Positions 23,070-35,415 of a stretch of 64,000 bases of DNA are shown here, one piece after another. The notes below the pieces were generated by a model. The model saw only the letters and a list, made by a program, of their open reading frames with translations, did no database searches and was not told the DNA's origin. A program made the position numbers and the translations under genes. Each line of letters begins with the position of its first letter. Positions within the stretch are counted from its first letter, which is position 1. This DNA comes from Apodemus sylvaticus (taxonomy: Eukaryota > Chordata > Mammalia > Rodentia > Muridae): assembly GCF_947179515.1 (NCBI RefSeq), contig NC_067485.1, forward strand, positions 78,429,846 to 78,493,845, read 5' to 3'.

Positions 23070-23535
23070 AAGACACGCCAGTTACGTTTTATCACTGTGA
23101 CTGAAATCCCTGACAGAACTACTTTGCTCACATTTCAGAGGTATCGGTCCATCTGCTAGAGAAGGTGTGAAAGACAGCAGCCCAAACCATGGCAGCCAGG
23201 AAGCAGAGAGGGGAAACAGGAAGAGGCCAGGGCAAGTTAAGGTACACCCCAGTAACCCACTTCCTCCAGCTAGGTCCCGCCTCTTACTTTCTCACCTGCC
23301 AGTAACGCCATCATGTTCTGAATCTGCCTGGGAACCGGTCCACTCAGGGCGTCACAGTCCTTATGAGCAGATCATTTTGGAGATATCCCCACAAACACAC
23401 TCAAAGGTATGCTCCACTCATCTCCTAAGGAGGTTGTTGAACGTTAACTTTCACAGAGACCTTACCTTCAAATACGCTTCACCCTGAAGTGCTGGAGATT
23501 AGGACTTCAACACGTGAGTTGGGGGAGGGCAGCAT
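23070..23535 (-). mobile_element. Old MaLR (MT-like) LTR relic
   Basis: Antisense landmarks: AACCCACTTCCTCCAGCTAG, GTCCCGCCTCTTAC and AGGACTTCAACACGTGAGTT. Confidence 0.5.
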
Positions 23536-23904
23536 AACCCAGGTGGAATCACGCTCATATGATAGTAATGGACTTAGAACTATCCATTTTTAAGGCCTGT
23601 AATATTGACCATATTGGCAAAGTTGTTCTTGCCATGAAATATAACACCTTCCCAGGTTCCAGGGATAGGTAAGTGTCTAGGGAACAGTAGGATGTCTACC
23701 TACCACATTATGCTAAGCACCTTATTATGTTACACACATGTGAGTTATTATCCTAGTATCTACAATGACAATGGCACAAAGCAATGATGAATGACGCACG
23801 TCACTGCAGTTTGTGATAGGTCAATGGCTCAGTCACTGCCTGACAATGGAGCCCTGTTCTTAGATGCTACTGTAAAATGGCTTTATCCATGAAGGAAGCA
23901 GCTA

Positions 23905-24265
23905 AGAGGAAGTGTGTTAGGGTTCTTTAGAAGAACAGAACCAACAGAATGAATGTTAAGTTACAAAGAGGGTTTATTCAGTTGGTTTACATGGGTGAGG
24001 GTGGGTAGTTCAGTGGTGACATCAACACCTTGGAGAGAGAGCAAGCTATTAGCTTCTCAGATCTGAGGCCATATTTAACATCAGGCCCAACATGATGATG
24101 AAGGCCTGAAGGAATTCTAGAGCGTCATAGTCCCGGTGGACTGAAGAAGGTGGACTCTGATGTGCAATGGTGCCGGCCACATTAATGGAGTAGATGAACT
24201 TCCCAGCATGGAGTGAAGGCAGGCAGACAAAAGCAAAAGATTGTACCTTGGACCTGCTTAGATCT
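23905..24265 (-). mobile_element. LTR-type repeat (MaLR-like)
   Basis: It starts TGTGTTAGGGTTCTTTAGAA on the plus strand with GAGGGTTTATTCAGTTGGTT, a common antisense start of rodent MaLR elements. Confidence 0.5.
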
Positions 24266-24429
24266 GTGGGAAGGTGCCAACAACTTTGAGGAAGGTCTCC
24301 CCCCCCACCACCACCACCACCCCTGCCATCTTTCCAGGAAATGCCATTACAGATGTGTGTAACGTAACTGTGTCTCTTGGTTGACTGGATCCAAGAAACA
24401 GAAAAGCAATATTAATCATCAGAAATGGT

Positions 24430-24830
24430 ACAGTGATTTGAATAAGGATGGTTGGTCCCCAAAGGTTCATATATTTGAATGTTGGGTCATCAGGGAGCGA
24501 CATTACTTTACTTGATGGATTAGGAGATTCAGTTTTGTTGAAGTAGGCAAGATCTTGTTGGAGTAAGTATGTCATGCAGGGAGGGTTTGGGGGTTTAAAT
24601 GGCCCAAGCCAGGCCCCGTGACTCTCTCTCTCTTCCTGCTGCCTATGGATCTGGATGTAGAATTCTCAGCTTTTCCAGCATCATGTCTGCCTGCATGCTA
24701 CCATGCTTCCAGCCATGCTGATAATGGACTAAGATCCCAATTAAACGCATTCCTTAATAAGAGTTGCCATGGTCACGGTGTCTCTTCGCAGCAATGGACA
24801 CTGACTAAAACTAAGACCCCAACTTTTAGA
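24430..24830 (+). mobile_element. LTR-type rodent repeat (ORR1-like)
   Basis: GGTTCATATATTTGAATGTT, GGGTCATCAGGGAG, CATGTCTGCCTGCATGCTAC and CACGGTGTCTCTTCGCAGCA appear in order. Confidence 0.7.
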
Positions 24831-25014
24831 TTCATGAGATAGGCTCACAATGCCTCAGGACACAGACATGCAAAGAGGTGTCACACTCTGGCCTGACTGA
24901 CTTCTTCTGCTCCTTGAGACTATAGTCCACATGGTACTCAGAAGACAAGACACTGTGCTGAGTCAGGGGCATACATTTCTGAGCTTCCTTTACCTAATGG
25001 CATCGCTGTTGGCC

Positions 25015-25290
25015 ATGGACTGGATGTTGCTATCCCCAGATTCTCAGGTTGAAGTAGCAGTGGGAGGTGGGGCCTTTGGAAAACAAGTTGACCACAAATG
25101 GAACAACCACAATTGGAGCCAAAGAGAACTGCCCCCCCCCACACACACACTTTTTACTAAATGAACACCATGTAGAAGTTGTCACCTGTAAGAAAGGCTG
25201 TCCTAGAACCCTACCATGCTGGCCTCTGGTCTCAGACCTCCAGGCTCAAGAACCATGGGAAGCAGCTTACACTGACTAAGACATCAAAGT
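25015..25290 (+). mobile_element. MST/MLT-like LTR relic
   Basis: AGTAGCAGTGGGAGGTGGGG, then GCCTTTGGA, and an end CAGCTTACACTGACTAAGAC. Strongly diverged. Confidence 0.4.
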
Positions 25291-25299
25291 CCTAACCTG

Positions 25300-26519
25300 A
25301 GGTGTCAGTAGGTCTCAGGTTGGACCCCTGACCCCTGACAGGGCCAGGTCGGAAAGGGCTTGTATTGTAACTTTAGGCCGCACTTGCCAGCATCCTGAAG
25401 GCTTTGGGGCCACGCAGTCTTCAGAAGAGCTTTCAAACCACTGCACTGGGCCTGATAAACTTCAGGGACCCTTGTGTAAGCCCAGCGCTAGGAGAACGGA
25501 GCAAGGCTCAGTGGACAGCAGAGTCCTGTAATTAACACATCCAGAGTGCTGGTAGCTCTGGGATACGTATGCCTAGGCTGTGTGAGGCTCTAAATGGGAA
25601 TGGAAAAAAAAAAATCTAACCCGTCATTCACCATGCAGTCACAACGAAAGCAGCCATTTCCCCAAACGGCACTTCTCTTCGCAAACAGTGGCCATAAAAT
25701 CAGAGGCTCTGAAACTTTAAGAGGCCATAAACCCTTCGGCAACAGCGCGAAGCTTAGAGAATACACATGAATAAATAAAAGCCCAACGCTGCTGCCACAT
25801 CTCTGTGCCCGGAAGGACACAGAACACCAGATTCTTAGAGGGAGGAAGCAGCCCACTGGGCCCAATAGCATTACACTGGAACGCCCCACCCTACCCCACC
25901 CCACCCCACCCCCGCCCCCATCCCCCGCATCAGTTTCTAGAAGCTTTGAGCGGAGCCAGCAGCCCCTGGCCTGCTGGACATAGATGTGTGGATGGCAAAG
26001 CCAGTGTCAAAGGGGTGGCCTTCGGAGACACCCAGGTGTCCAGACCCTCCTGTAAGGATGGCGAAGGTGTGTGTGTGTTTCTGAGACTACCCACAGTTCA
26101 CGTTCAGTGGCTGAAAAAACTGGCGCCCGCGAGCGGAGAGCAGGGCTCCTGGGGGAATCTATGCTCTGTAATGTTTGTGAGCGAGGCTTCTCACTGCGAG
26201 CCTCTAGAGCGCTGGCTGCTTTGTTTGTGGAGAGCTGCCTACGAAGAGCCTCCAAGCCTTGCAGTCTACTCGGGTTTAAGTTTCACCCTCGCTTTCAAAG
26301 CCGCGGCCACCGCAGCTGCTGCTGCCTCCACCGCCACCGCTGCTACCACTACTGCCGCCACAATAACCCATTCTTTCCCTTGGAAGCCTGGAAGGCGCTG
26401 GGAACGGGTGCTGAGGGGAACAGAGCTGGCCTCTCCCCAATGTTTTCTAGGGCTGTAAGTTCAGGCTGCAAACCCTGGGAAGCTTCAGGGATAATTCGCC
26501 AAAGAATTAGAATCGAGGG
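25300..26519. other. Intergenic, with a C-rich tract and GC-rich triplet cluster
   Basis: A (CCCCA)n-like C-rich tract lies at 25884-25928, and a GCC/GCT/ACC triplet cluster at 26304-26362. Two overlapping plus-strand frames (25805-26458 and 26071-26532) read alanine/threonine runs here with no family match. No exon is called. Confidence 0.4.
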
Positions 26520-26745
26520 GCCGGGGACGTGAGTCACCTGGCATGTGCTCATCACACGACGGTTAGGACGCGAGTTCGATCCCTAGCACTCAGGGGAAAA
26601 GCCAGGCATGATTGCATTCATTTGTAATCTCAGCACTGGGGACCCCAGAGACAGGAGGCTCCCTGGGGTACATTAGCCTGTCATAGCAGCTGAATTGATG
26701 AACCTCCAGGTCCTGGCATGAGACCTTGTCTCTTAAAAGTACGGA
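26520..26745 (+). mobile_element. B4 SINE
   Basis: GAGTTCGATCCCTAGCACTC (box B-like), then ATTTGTAATCTCAGCACTGG and a TGAGACCTTGTCTCTTAAAA end. Confidence 0.65.
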
Positions 26746-27657
26746 TGGCTCCTTAGGCGCATTACAGAAGGGTAGCTTCCGGCCTTGAACTGAGTTTGCA
26801 TTTTACTTTTCTTAAACCTCCTCCCTTCTGGAAGTTCACCGCTCCAAAACCAAGTGTCCAGTATAATCTAGCAGGGTTCTTCTGACGGTCTAGTTTGGTG
26901 GCAGAGGAGTCGCCTAACCCGCCTACGACCTTACGTTCCTTCAGCAGCACAACCAATGTCAGGCAGGAAAAGATGGAATCACATCAGTCAGGAGGCTGAG
27001 GCTGAGCGAGGGGAGGGAACCCACGGAAGCTACTTGACAGGGGCCAGGCCTGGCAAATGGGAATTTCTGCTTCAACCACTGCAGCAGGTGACTGGGGAAG
27101 TGAGGCAATAAAGGGGAATAAAGATCAACAGGTCAGGAAGGAGCCTAGGAAAACCTGGGGCTGGAGCTCAGTGGGCAAGTGTTTGCCTTAGTCTGATCCC
27201 AGCACCACGGAGCAGGAGTCACGCTGAGTTTCCTGACTGCATCAGGATGTCATCACTGGGTGAGGAAGACGCATGAATCGGCAGCAAGGAAAGGAAAGGG
27301 AGGAGCACCAGGCACACTGGGCATTCCATCCGGTCATCCTTAGCACACTCCACTCAAAGCCTCCCTCTCTCCCCCTCTTCTGCGGACATATGTCAACACG
27401 TGAAACCTAATCCTTTAAACAGAAGCAGTACCGGGCTGGACAGAGAGACAGCTCACAGTAAAGGTCAGCAGGTGCATTCGCTCCCGTCTGACAGAATCCC
27501 CATGTGTTCTGCAGGCTCTCCTGGCAACATGGAAGGTCTAACGCAGAAGGCTCGCCCAGCCACTCATCAGTCGCCAGGGTGCCACCTTCACCCTGACAGT
27601 GGGGCAGGACTGCTGTGGTTATTTCAGATCTTAGCTCTGCCCATGGGGTTGAAACCT

Positions 27658-27658
<1 letters not shown>
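26746..27658. other. Intergenic, unassigned, with SINE fragments
   Basis: An ID-like fragment lies near 27163-27215 and a B1 scrap near 26985-27010. No gene is seen. Confidence 0.4.

Positions 27659-27716
<58 letters not shown>
27659..27716 (+). repeat. (GA)n microsatellite
   Basis: A pure GAGAGA run of about 56 bases. Confidence 0.97.
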
Positions 27717-27719
<3 letters not shown>

Positions 27720-29186
27720 AGCTCTGTGACCTTGATACTTTTCCTCAGTGTACCTCAGTGTCCTGACAGGTGACCATCGAGGTCTTGGAATGCCAGTATG
27801 AGGCACCAATGCCCCAAATGTGCCTATGTCTCCTCTTCACCCACGTGTGTTATGTCAGGGCCTCCAAGATGGTATTCTGCATACCATCTGGGGGGGGGGG
27901 GAAGGAGGTAGAGATCATACCTCAGGCCAGAAAGCCCACATCTGCAGAGAGAGACGGTGGTCTATGGAGTCAGCGAGGGTCCTGTCTGGGACCAGCTAGG
28001 ACAGACCCAGCTGGTTCTCATGTGGCCTGATCAGTGGTCTTACTGTAACAAGGAGCTCAAATAATATTCTAAAGGGTGTGGCTATTTGGGGGGGGGGATG
28101 AAAGAGCTTACCTAGTGCTAACTACTGTCCCTTAATAATAGCACAAGTTCCCTAGAAAACTGAGCACCAACAGATTCTTCCACAGGTCAGGGAGGCTTTT
28201 ATGATGAAATGGAGCTCTGTGGGACTTTGTGAGTTCTAATCCTGATGAAGAACTTTAATGGAAGCAGTCCCCGTTTCTATCTATACATAAAGTTGATTAG
28301 CTACTATTACCTAGAAACAAAGAAAAATTACTTGAAATTATTCTCGATGGAAAAAAATTAGCCAGATTAGGAAGTATTTTTCTTACTCCCTCTCTGCCCA
28401 TTAACAACTGTAAGAAGAAAAGGAGACCTCACTGACTTAGAGAAAAGCAATCCGTCAGGACCTGACTGAGTCTCAAGAGGAGGTGGGGCAGAAGGATCTA
28501 CCGTCAAAGAAGGCCAATTAAAGTAATTACTGTTGTCACAGAAATTGTTTCTGACACTGAAGTCCTCTATTGGAGACCACTTAGGGGGGGAGGGGAAGAC
28601 ACGTGACCACCGCGATTAGGGAGGACAAAAGCCAAGTGTGTGAGTCCCACCTGCTTAAATACTTCAAGCTTTGGGCCAGCACTGTTCCTGAAGGGATGCC
28701 GTACTTTCTGAAAATTCCAAAGACCTGTTGGCCATGAACCCAAGGTAGGAGAGTCACAGGAATGCAGACACACGCGTGTGGCTGACACCCTCCTACTTCA
28801 TGATAGCCTGTCTTCATGATACAGATACTCTTCAGAGTCTCTTCAAGATACAGAAACTAAGCTGTCCTGTCGCTACAAAAGTTTCTAGGAGTTTATTGCT
28901 AATTTCTGTTCTCACCTCATTACCAGTGGTTAACAAATTCATCTCTGAATTGTCTATTCCCAGGCCCCATTTTGAGCAGCTCAGGCCTAGGACAGCCCCA
29001 CAGGGGTCACATTAATACTTACCTGCTAAGATGTGAGTGTGTGGCCCCCACACACTCCATTTTTGTGCTGACTCAGGCTGGGGAGTACCAGAAATGGTCT
29101 GACAGTCAAATATGGTGTGGAAAGAGCTACATATTGGGGTTATGAGCATTATATGGTGATATAATGTAAGTGCTGAGAAGCCCCAG
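27720..29186. other. Intergenic, unassigned
   Basis: G-runs lie at about 27890-27900 and 28089-28097. Otherwise unique sequence with short frames without domains. Confidence 0.4.
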
Positions 29187-29250
29187 TTAAGGAGGAGGAG
29201 GAAGAGGAGAGGGGAGGAGGTGGAGGAGGAGGAGGAGAAGAAGAGAGAGA
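29187..29250 (+). repeat. (GGA)n polypurine tract
   Basis: About 60 purines with a single T: AGGAGGAGGAGGAAGAGG, then GGAGGTGGAGGAGGAGG and GAGAAGAAGAGAGAGA. Confidence 0.93.
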
Positions 29251-29321
29251 TTCTGTTTACCCTTTACTGAGATCAGTATTCCAACTATTATCATCACTTC
29301 TGTTTTCGCTCTTTAAATTTG

Positions 29322-29402
29322 TGTTTGTGGTGCTGGAGATCACACCTTGGGCCTCACACATGTGAGGCATGTGGTCTACAACTGAGCTACACCCTGAGCC
29401 CT
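29322..29402 (-). mobile_element. ID-like SINE fragment
   Basis: The plus strand reads GTGGTGCTGGAGATCACACC, then ACTGAGCTACACCCTGAGCC, the antisense of an ID/B4 head. Confidence 0.6.
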
Positions 29403-29754
29403 CACTGATTCTTATACTTCTGATCTGTGCGCCAGAGAGCGTGCCACCTACCAGAATAAGAAATGCCTGCTCAGAGCCCGGCCTCTCACAGGAATCTGTC
29501 CACAACTGTGGGACTCAAAAGTGAGAAATTCCCCTGCCTGGGCCAGGACAAGACCGTGGTGCCAGGACCAGTGTGTGGACCACACAGGAAATGCAAGGCT
29601 CACTTTCCATACTGCCCAGGACTTCCACTGCTCATACTTGGCATTTTGGAACTCACCAAGCACGTGGGCTAGCATGGGCAGCTGTGAAAGGCTGCCTGGG
29701 ATAGCCTCACTGCTGTGAGATCGGGCTGCAAGGGGGAGCACTGGACATCACTAG

Positions 29755-29925
29755 CCGGGCATGGTGGTGCACGCAGCACTTGGGACGCAGAAGCAGGCAG
29801 ATTTCTGAGTTTGAAGCCAGCCTGGTCTACAAAGTGAGTTCCAGGACAGCCAGGGCTATACAGAGAAACCCTGTCTCAAAAAAACCAAAAAGAAAAGAGA
29901 GAGAGAGAGAGAGAGAGAGAGACAT
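29755..29925 (+). mobile_element. B1 SINE with (GA)n tail
   Basis: AGCCGGGCATGGTGGTGCAC, CAGCCTGGTCTACAAAGTGA and CAGAGAAACCCTGTCTCAAA. About 12 bases are missing after the head. The A-rich tail grew into (GA)n. Confidence 0.95.
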
Positions 29926-29929
29926 CACT

Positions 29930-31895
29930 GTCCCTCCCTGGCTCCTTCAAGCCAGTTCCCAGAGCGGGCTTACCCAAGCACCCAGCATCATGCATGCTAG
30001 TACACAGGCAGTTTCCTTTTGGGGACTGGGCTTCGGTTTCTGCTTGGGAGTGTATCTGACTGCACCAAACTTCCTTCTAATAGCAACATTATTACATAAT
30101 TAATTAGCTGACAAGGATCTAAACACTATTCACACTGAAGTTGGAACCACCAACCAATCAACAGCATGGATGTCCCTGAGATTTGCGTACCATCTTAGCC
30201 TCACAGAGGCCACTGGTGACGAGTCAGGCTAGAAAGCCATAACCTTTCACAGACTTAGATGTTCTCCAACTATTATTCCAATCCAAAGCAACTCTCTTGT
30301 CTACTGCTCAGTCCTTCTGAGGTTATGTTTCTATGGGTTTATTGCTTTATAACCTATTCTGATCTGTCATTAAAAATCTGGAGTTTCCTAGGTGACTAAA
30401 CTGACGGGACATTTAGTCTCAGAAAACATATCCATTTGTTTCCATGATGATCTACAATCCTTCCATATCTCAACAAATGGGTTGTTGCTAGTCCCGGCAG
30501 ACGTCAAGAGATTTGCCACAGACACAGGGCATAAAGAGGATGATCTCAGACTATCCCTTAGGCTTCTGTGGGATAGAAAATGTCAGCCAAGTCTCTGATA
30601 CACTCCCAGGAGAAAGGTGGAGTCTGACTCCCTTAACCCTGAAGGAGGATCACCACGCACACAAGCAAGGACACAGCAGAACACACCCGCACAAGCACGG
30701 GGAAGCCCACAGGTTCCAGGCCAGGTGCAGACTGTGAGTGAGGAAAACCTGGAGATGTCTCTACACACAAACTCATCCAGCTCAGCTGTTCCTGATCTAA
30801 GGCACTGAGGGGGCGCGGTAGGTGAGAAGGTCCCGTTTTAAGGCACTACTCTTTGAAGGGATTCGCCACTCAACAGCAGGTAACTAACACACTTGTTTGA
30901 TAACGTGAGCTACTCTCTACTTTTTGCCAGCACACTGTGGTCTCTAATACTTCCCCAGCCATCAAGGTTTACAGAGGATGGAACAAGAGCCAACCTGGTC
31001 TTAGGATTTAGCTTGGAACACACACAGACTCACACCTGGCTCACACTGCTCACACCCCAGTCACCAACTCCAGTCTTCCCAGTTCAGAAACTTCACAGTC
31101 ACAGAGACAAGTGGGACGAGTAGACTTGAAGTCTGTGCACCCATCGGACACCCCTCAGCCTCAGACGCTACCCTCACAAGGAAGCAGCACTGTGAGCCCA
31201 GGTCCTGGGAGTGGCCACAGACGTCTACATCCGTTCTCCAGCTCCCCAAGTGCTCCTGGAACAGCAGGATGGATGTGAGCAGAATGGAACAACTCTCCCA
31301 CTGCTCCGGAGGAGAAAGGAGTTAACAGCATGGGTAGGACAGGAGAATCAAACAGGCAGGATCTGTGTTTGCGGCCACAAGGTCTGCTAAGGTTACACAG
31401 GAGCTCAGCTGCAGGCTTCCTGCCACGTTTGGAAGCCCCACCGTGCCGGCACAGAAAGAGTTCCCTGCTTTTTCCTTCTTGCTTTCTGGTGAAACTTGCC
31501 CAGCACTGTCATGCCTTCTGTACTCCCTGTCTGCTCCGTTCCACGTAATGACTTATTAGCTTAGAAAATGTCCAATCCGCCCTCCTCCCTCTGCCCCAGA
31601 CACCTAGACTGACATTCTACATCCAGCCTGTGACGAAGCTCTTTGGTTCTGAATTCAGAAGTCTGTTCAAATACCGGTTTAACCTCCTCTCTGTCTCACT
31701 GTTCTGACCCTCCCAAAACTACCACCAACTCTTACAACAGTTGAGATCTGATCTCTCCTCCATCCTGTCTTCTGTTACAGGGCATCTCCTTCCCTATCTT
31801 GTGACAGAAACCATCGATGTTTTATTATCGTCTTCCATCTTAGCCAAGTCCTCTTACTGACCCACCGCCCAGTAGCCTGGGCCCACGCTGAATCT
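29930..31895. other. Intergenic, unassigned
   Basis: No repeat or gene recognised over about 2 kb. Frames near 30392-30808 (plus) lack motifs. GGCACTGAGGGGGCGCGG near 30801 resembles a weak CTCF site. Confidence 0.4.
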
Positions 31896-31899
31896 CATG

Positions 31900-32265
31900 T
31901 CCTAGTTTTCTTTCCGTTGTGATGATAAAACACTGATCAAAACATACTTGGAGAAGGAAATGGTTTATCTGGCTTACTGGTTACAAACAGTAACAGAGGG
32001 CACTCAAGGCAGGAACTGAAGTAGAGACCATGGAGGAACTCAGCTTGCCGACTTGCTTGGCTACCTTTCTTATATACTCAGAGCCTACCTGCCTAAGGAT
32101 GACCCCACTAGCACTGGGCTGGGCCCGCCTAGATAAACTAGCCATCAAGAAATTGCCCCATAGACGTGCCCACATGCTAATCTGATGGAGGCAATCCTCA
32201 ACTGAGGCTCCCGCTTTCCAGGGAGCCAAGATGACAACCAAGATTAGCCAACACACCCTGCCTCC
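31900..32265 (-). mobile_element. LTR-type rodent repeat (ORR1/MT-like)
   Basis: Plus-strand text: GTGATGATAAAACACTGATC, GGAGAAGGAAATGGTTTATC, GAGACCATGGAGGAACTCAG and GCCAACACACC, an antisense MaLR-like element. Confidence 0.65.
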
Positions 32266-32305
32266 ATTGTCTGACAACCTCCACTCTCTGTTAGACCTCG
32301 CTTGC

Positions 32306-32700
32306 TATGGTTTGAGTTGCATACGTCTTCCACAGGCTCGTGTGCTGGGGGCTTAGTTGACAGCAGAAGGACAGCAGGAGGAGGGAGACTTGCTTGCTTC
32401 CTGGGACATGACTGAATCACAGGGCTTAGCCTTTGTGAATGGATTCATCCACTGATGTATGCCTAATTTGATGGTGACTGGGAGGTTATGGAAAGGTGGA
32501 AGGTAGGCCTGCTTGGAGGAAGCATGTGACGTCATCGGAAGCATGCCTTGCAAAGATGGAGCTTGTCCCCTGCTTTCTTCTCCATCGGCTTCCTTTCCGC
32601 CACAGGCTCCCTGCTGTGATAGTCACCTCACCACTGACCCAGGAGCAACAGAACCCAACGGCTGAAACCTTGAAACTATGAGCCAAGAAGGCAGAAGTCT
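32306..32700 (+). mobile_element. MaLR (MST-like) LTR relic
   Basis: GCTATGGTTTGAGTTGCATA, CCTTTGTGAATGGATTCATC and CTTGAAACTATGAGCCAAGA follow MST-type order. Confidence 0.6.
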
Positions 32701-34721
32701 ATCCCAGTCCTGTTGGCTTCCTGTTCTTCTGCCCCCGTGCCAGGCAGGCTCCTGCTTCAGAACAGGATCCCTGCCCTTGCATCTGTGTGAGAGTGCTTCT
32801 GCAAGCATCTAAATGTCTGCTCCTCAACAGCTTCCGTCTTCCCAAAGCCAACTTCTCAGAGAGGGTTTCGTCAGTACCTTAAATCAGCAGCCCCCCTCTC
32901 CATCCCTGCTCAGGATGTCTGTTCTTGCTGTGCAGTCTGACATGCTAGCCTTGCTTGCTTGCTTGCTTCCTGGGACAGAAAGACTGGGCGGGGGGAGGGG
33001 AACCTTACCTGCTTCTACACCAATGGGTTTTTAAGGAAACTGTCAACACAAAGCAAACATTCACTGCGTTTTCACTGCGGTGAGGAGGAGGGACTCACGG
33101 GACAATTCAAGTGACCTAGGTACACATCCAAGCTGATCACATTTGAACTGAAATAGCGTCACAGCGGTCCTGTCAGCATGGAAGGAGTTGTGGTGGCTTC
33201 GTCTTCAGTGCCACAGCATTCCCTGGTGCCACCAGCAGCCTGCAGCCTGTGTTTCCGTTGACCCTTGACATTGCCCTTATTGGTAAATAAAATATCGTTC
33301 CCCTCTTGAGATAAAAACACCTGCCCAAGGAGAAGAGTACAGCAAAACTGGGGGCCGAGTTTTCCTTCTGGGATGCTTAGGAGACTGTTTGGTTCAGCTA
33401 CTCACGGGGGAGTACAAGAGGGAGCGCCTGTCCCTGACGTGCCGATAGTTAGAGGCTGTGCAGCTGGCGGTCACACACGAGGGGCTCCATTCCAGGCTCT
33501 GGGGACAACCACAGCTATGAGCCCTACAACCTGAGACCAGTTCTGACCCTACAAAAGGAGCATCCCTTCTCCTTCTTAGGAGGGCACGGGGCAGGCATGT
33601 CGGCAGCTTCCTGTATGTTGAAATGAGTCCTATAAAAGCATTTAGTGACACCCACATTCAACACCCACTAGCTTTCTTTTTCTTTCATCCATGCATTCAC
33701 TCAACTAACACCGCTGCACACCCATCCTGGTTACAAAAGGCAATGAATGGGCTATGCCTCCTCCATCTGTCTTTCTCCTCTAGGTCCCAGCCTAATGCTG
33801 CCCTACGGAATTGAAACTTGGGACACACGGGGTAAAAGAGGTGGCTGGCCGGGTACAGTCAACACGGAATGCTCCCTTCGGGACGCTGGGAGTCCTCAAG
33901 TCTGCCGCTGTGTTGGGCATTCTGTAACCTTGCATGAATTATGAATGAACTGGGTGACCTGACAGTGGACTTTTAATAATATCCCTTAAGAGGAAGCCAT
34001 GGGGAAGAAAGGTTGAAGACTGACTGGAGCCCTGGGTTCTGTGGGGACAAGCTTGTCAGTGCTGGCAACTTCTACATGGCACAAGGCCCAGGCATAGCAG
34101 GTGGCGCAGACACGAGCTTAATTGATAGCTTAATTAAGGAATTAGGTAGGTTATAACTTCCAACCCACAGCTTGGTTAAGCTAAATTTCATTATCTCCCT
34201 TTCCTGTGGAAATACACAGAGAAGTAAACACAGAGTGGCTGTTGTCCACCTAAGAACTTTTGCTTAAATAATTTATCCCATCTTCATGCAAGTTAGAAAG
34301 GAAAAATGGTGTATTAGGAGAAAAACGTCAACACACACTGCCTCTGCAGCCTACATCGCCTGTGCTCCTTCACGGACACCACCCCAGGAATCCTCCAAAG
34401 CAGCAGTTTACCCTGTTCCCTCAAGAACTTGCTGAATTGCCTTCTCAAGAGAAGCTTTGTCCTCAGGAGGCCTGAGCCTGGGAAATGGCTTGCTCGCAAG
34501 CGCCAGTCTACAGCCATGCCACCAAGCCCTAAGGGTGGTTGAGCATCAACCGTTCCTTGGCCACCATGGTAGATCAAAATACTACTTCTAGAATGTTCCT
34601 GACGGGGGTGTTGGTTGGCTAGTTTTACATCATCTGGCTTCTTGTCCTCTCTCAGTCTCAGAGTGGAGGAGAGCGAACGTTATAGGGCCCCTGATTTAAG
34701 TCTGCACACAGATGAAGCAGG
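32701..34721. other. Intergenic, unassigned
   Basis: A (TTGC)4 run lies at about 32952-32967. The rest is unique sequence without a recognisable exon. Confidence 0.4.
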
Positions 34722-35060
34722 GGCTGGTGCTACGGCTTGAATGTGAATTGTTCACACAGGTTCGTGTGTTTGAACAGTTGGTTCTCCGCTGGCAGAGCTG
34801 TCATGGGGGGTTGTGGAATATTCCGGAGGCCCAGAGGAAGTGGGCCACGGGAAGGCAGGTACGCAGATCCGCAGAGCCCAGAGATCTGTTTCCTGGTCCA
34901 CCAAGGTGTCAGGAGTCACCTACATACTTCCACTGCCATGAAAATTTCCATTCCTTGGCTACTGTGGTGGCCACACCCTCTCAACGATGAGCCCCAATAA
35001 ACCCTTCCTAAGTTCCATGTGTCTGCTTAGTGACAAGAAAGGTAACGGATAGAGCTGAGA
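34722..35060 (+). mobile_element. MaLR-like LTR relic
   Basis: CTACGGCTTGAATGTGAATT, then CTACTGTGGTGGCCACACCC and CCCCAATAAACCCTTCCTAA, an LTR with a polyadenylation signal near the end. Confidence 0.55.
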
Positions 35061-35111
35061 ATGCTGAGACCTGGCTCCTTCCTAGCGCGGGCATCTCAGC
35101 GGTCCCTCGAC

Positions 35112-35415
35112 AGTCCTGGAGTGGGGTTGGAGAAAGAGCCTAGTGGGTAAGATGCACTTGACAGCAAGCCTCATGACCTGTGGCCCTATGCCCAGAGCTC
35201 ACCCGGAAGCTGAATGCAACGGTTCAAGCATCTGTAATCCCAGCAGAGCAGGGCAGAGACGGGCGGCTGAGGCAGGAAAATCTCCAACTAGCCTGGCTTA
35301 CACTATAATGAAGAGTTGTCCTCTGACCTCACAAGCAAGCCCTAGCTTTCGCACCTACAAATGTGTGAATTCACAAGTGTGTGTGAGCATGCGCGGGCAC
35401 ACACACACACAGTCA
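35112..35415 (+). mobile_element. B4 SINE
   Basis: GGGGTTGGAGAAAGAGCCTA, GCATCTGTAATCCCAGCAGA and TTGTCCTCTGACCTCACAAG, ending in a CA tract. Confidence 0.6.

Noticed and set aside
25805..26532. Overlapping plus-strand frames of 217 and 153 codons with alanine/threonine runs
   Set aside because: Low-complexity triplet sequence, no domain, no splice evidence. Kept only as a finding about composition.
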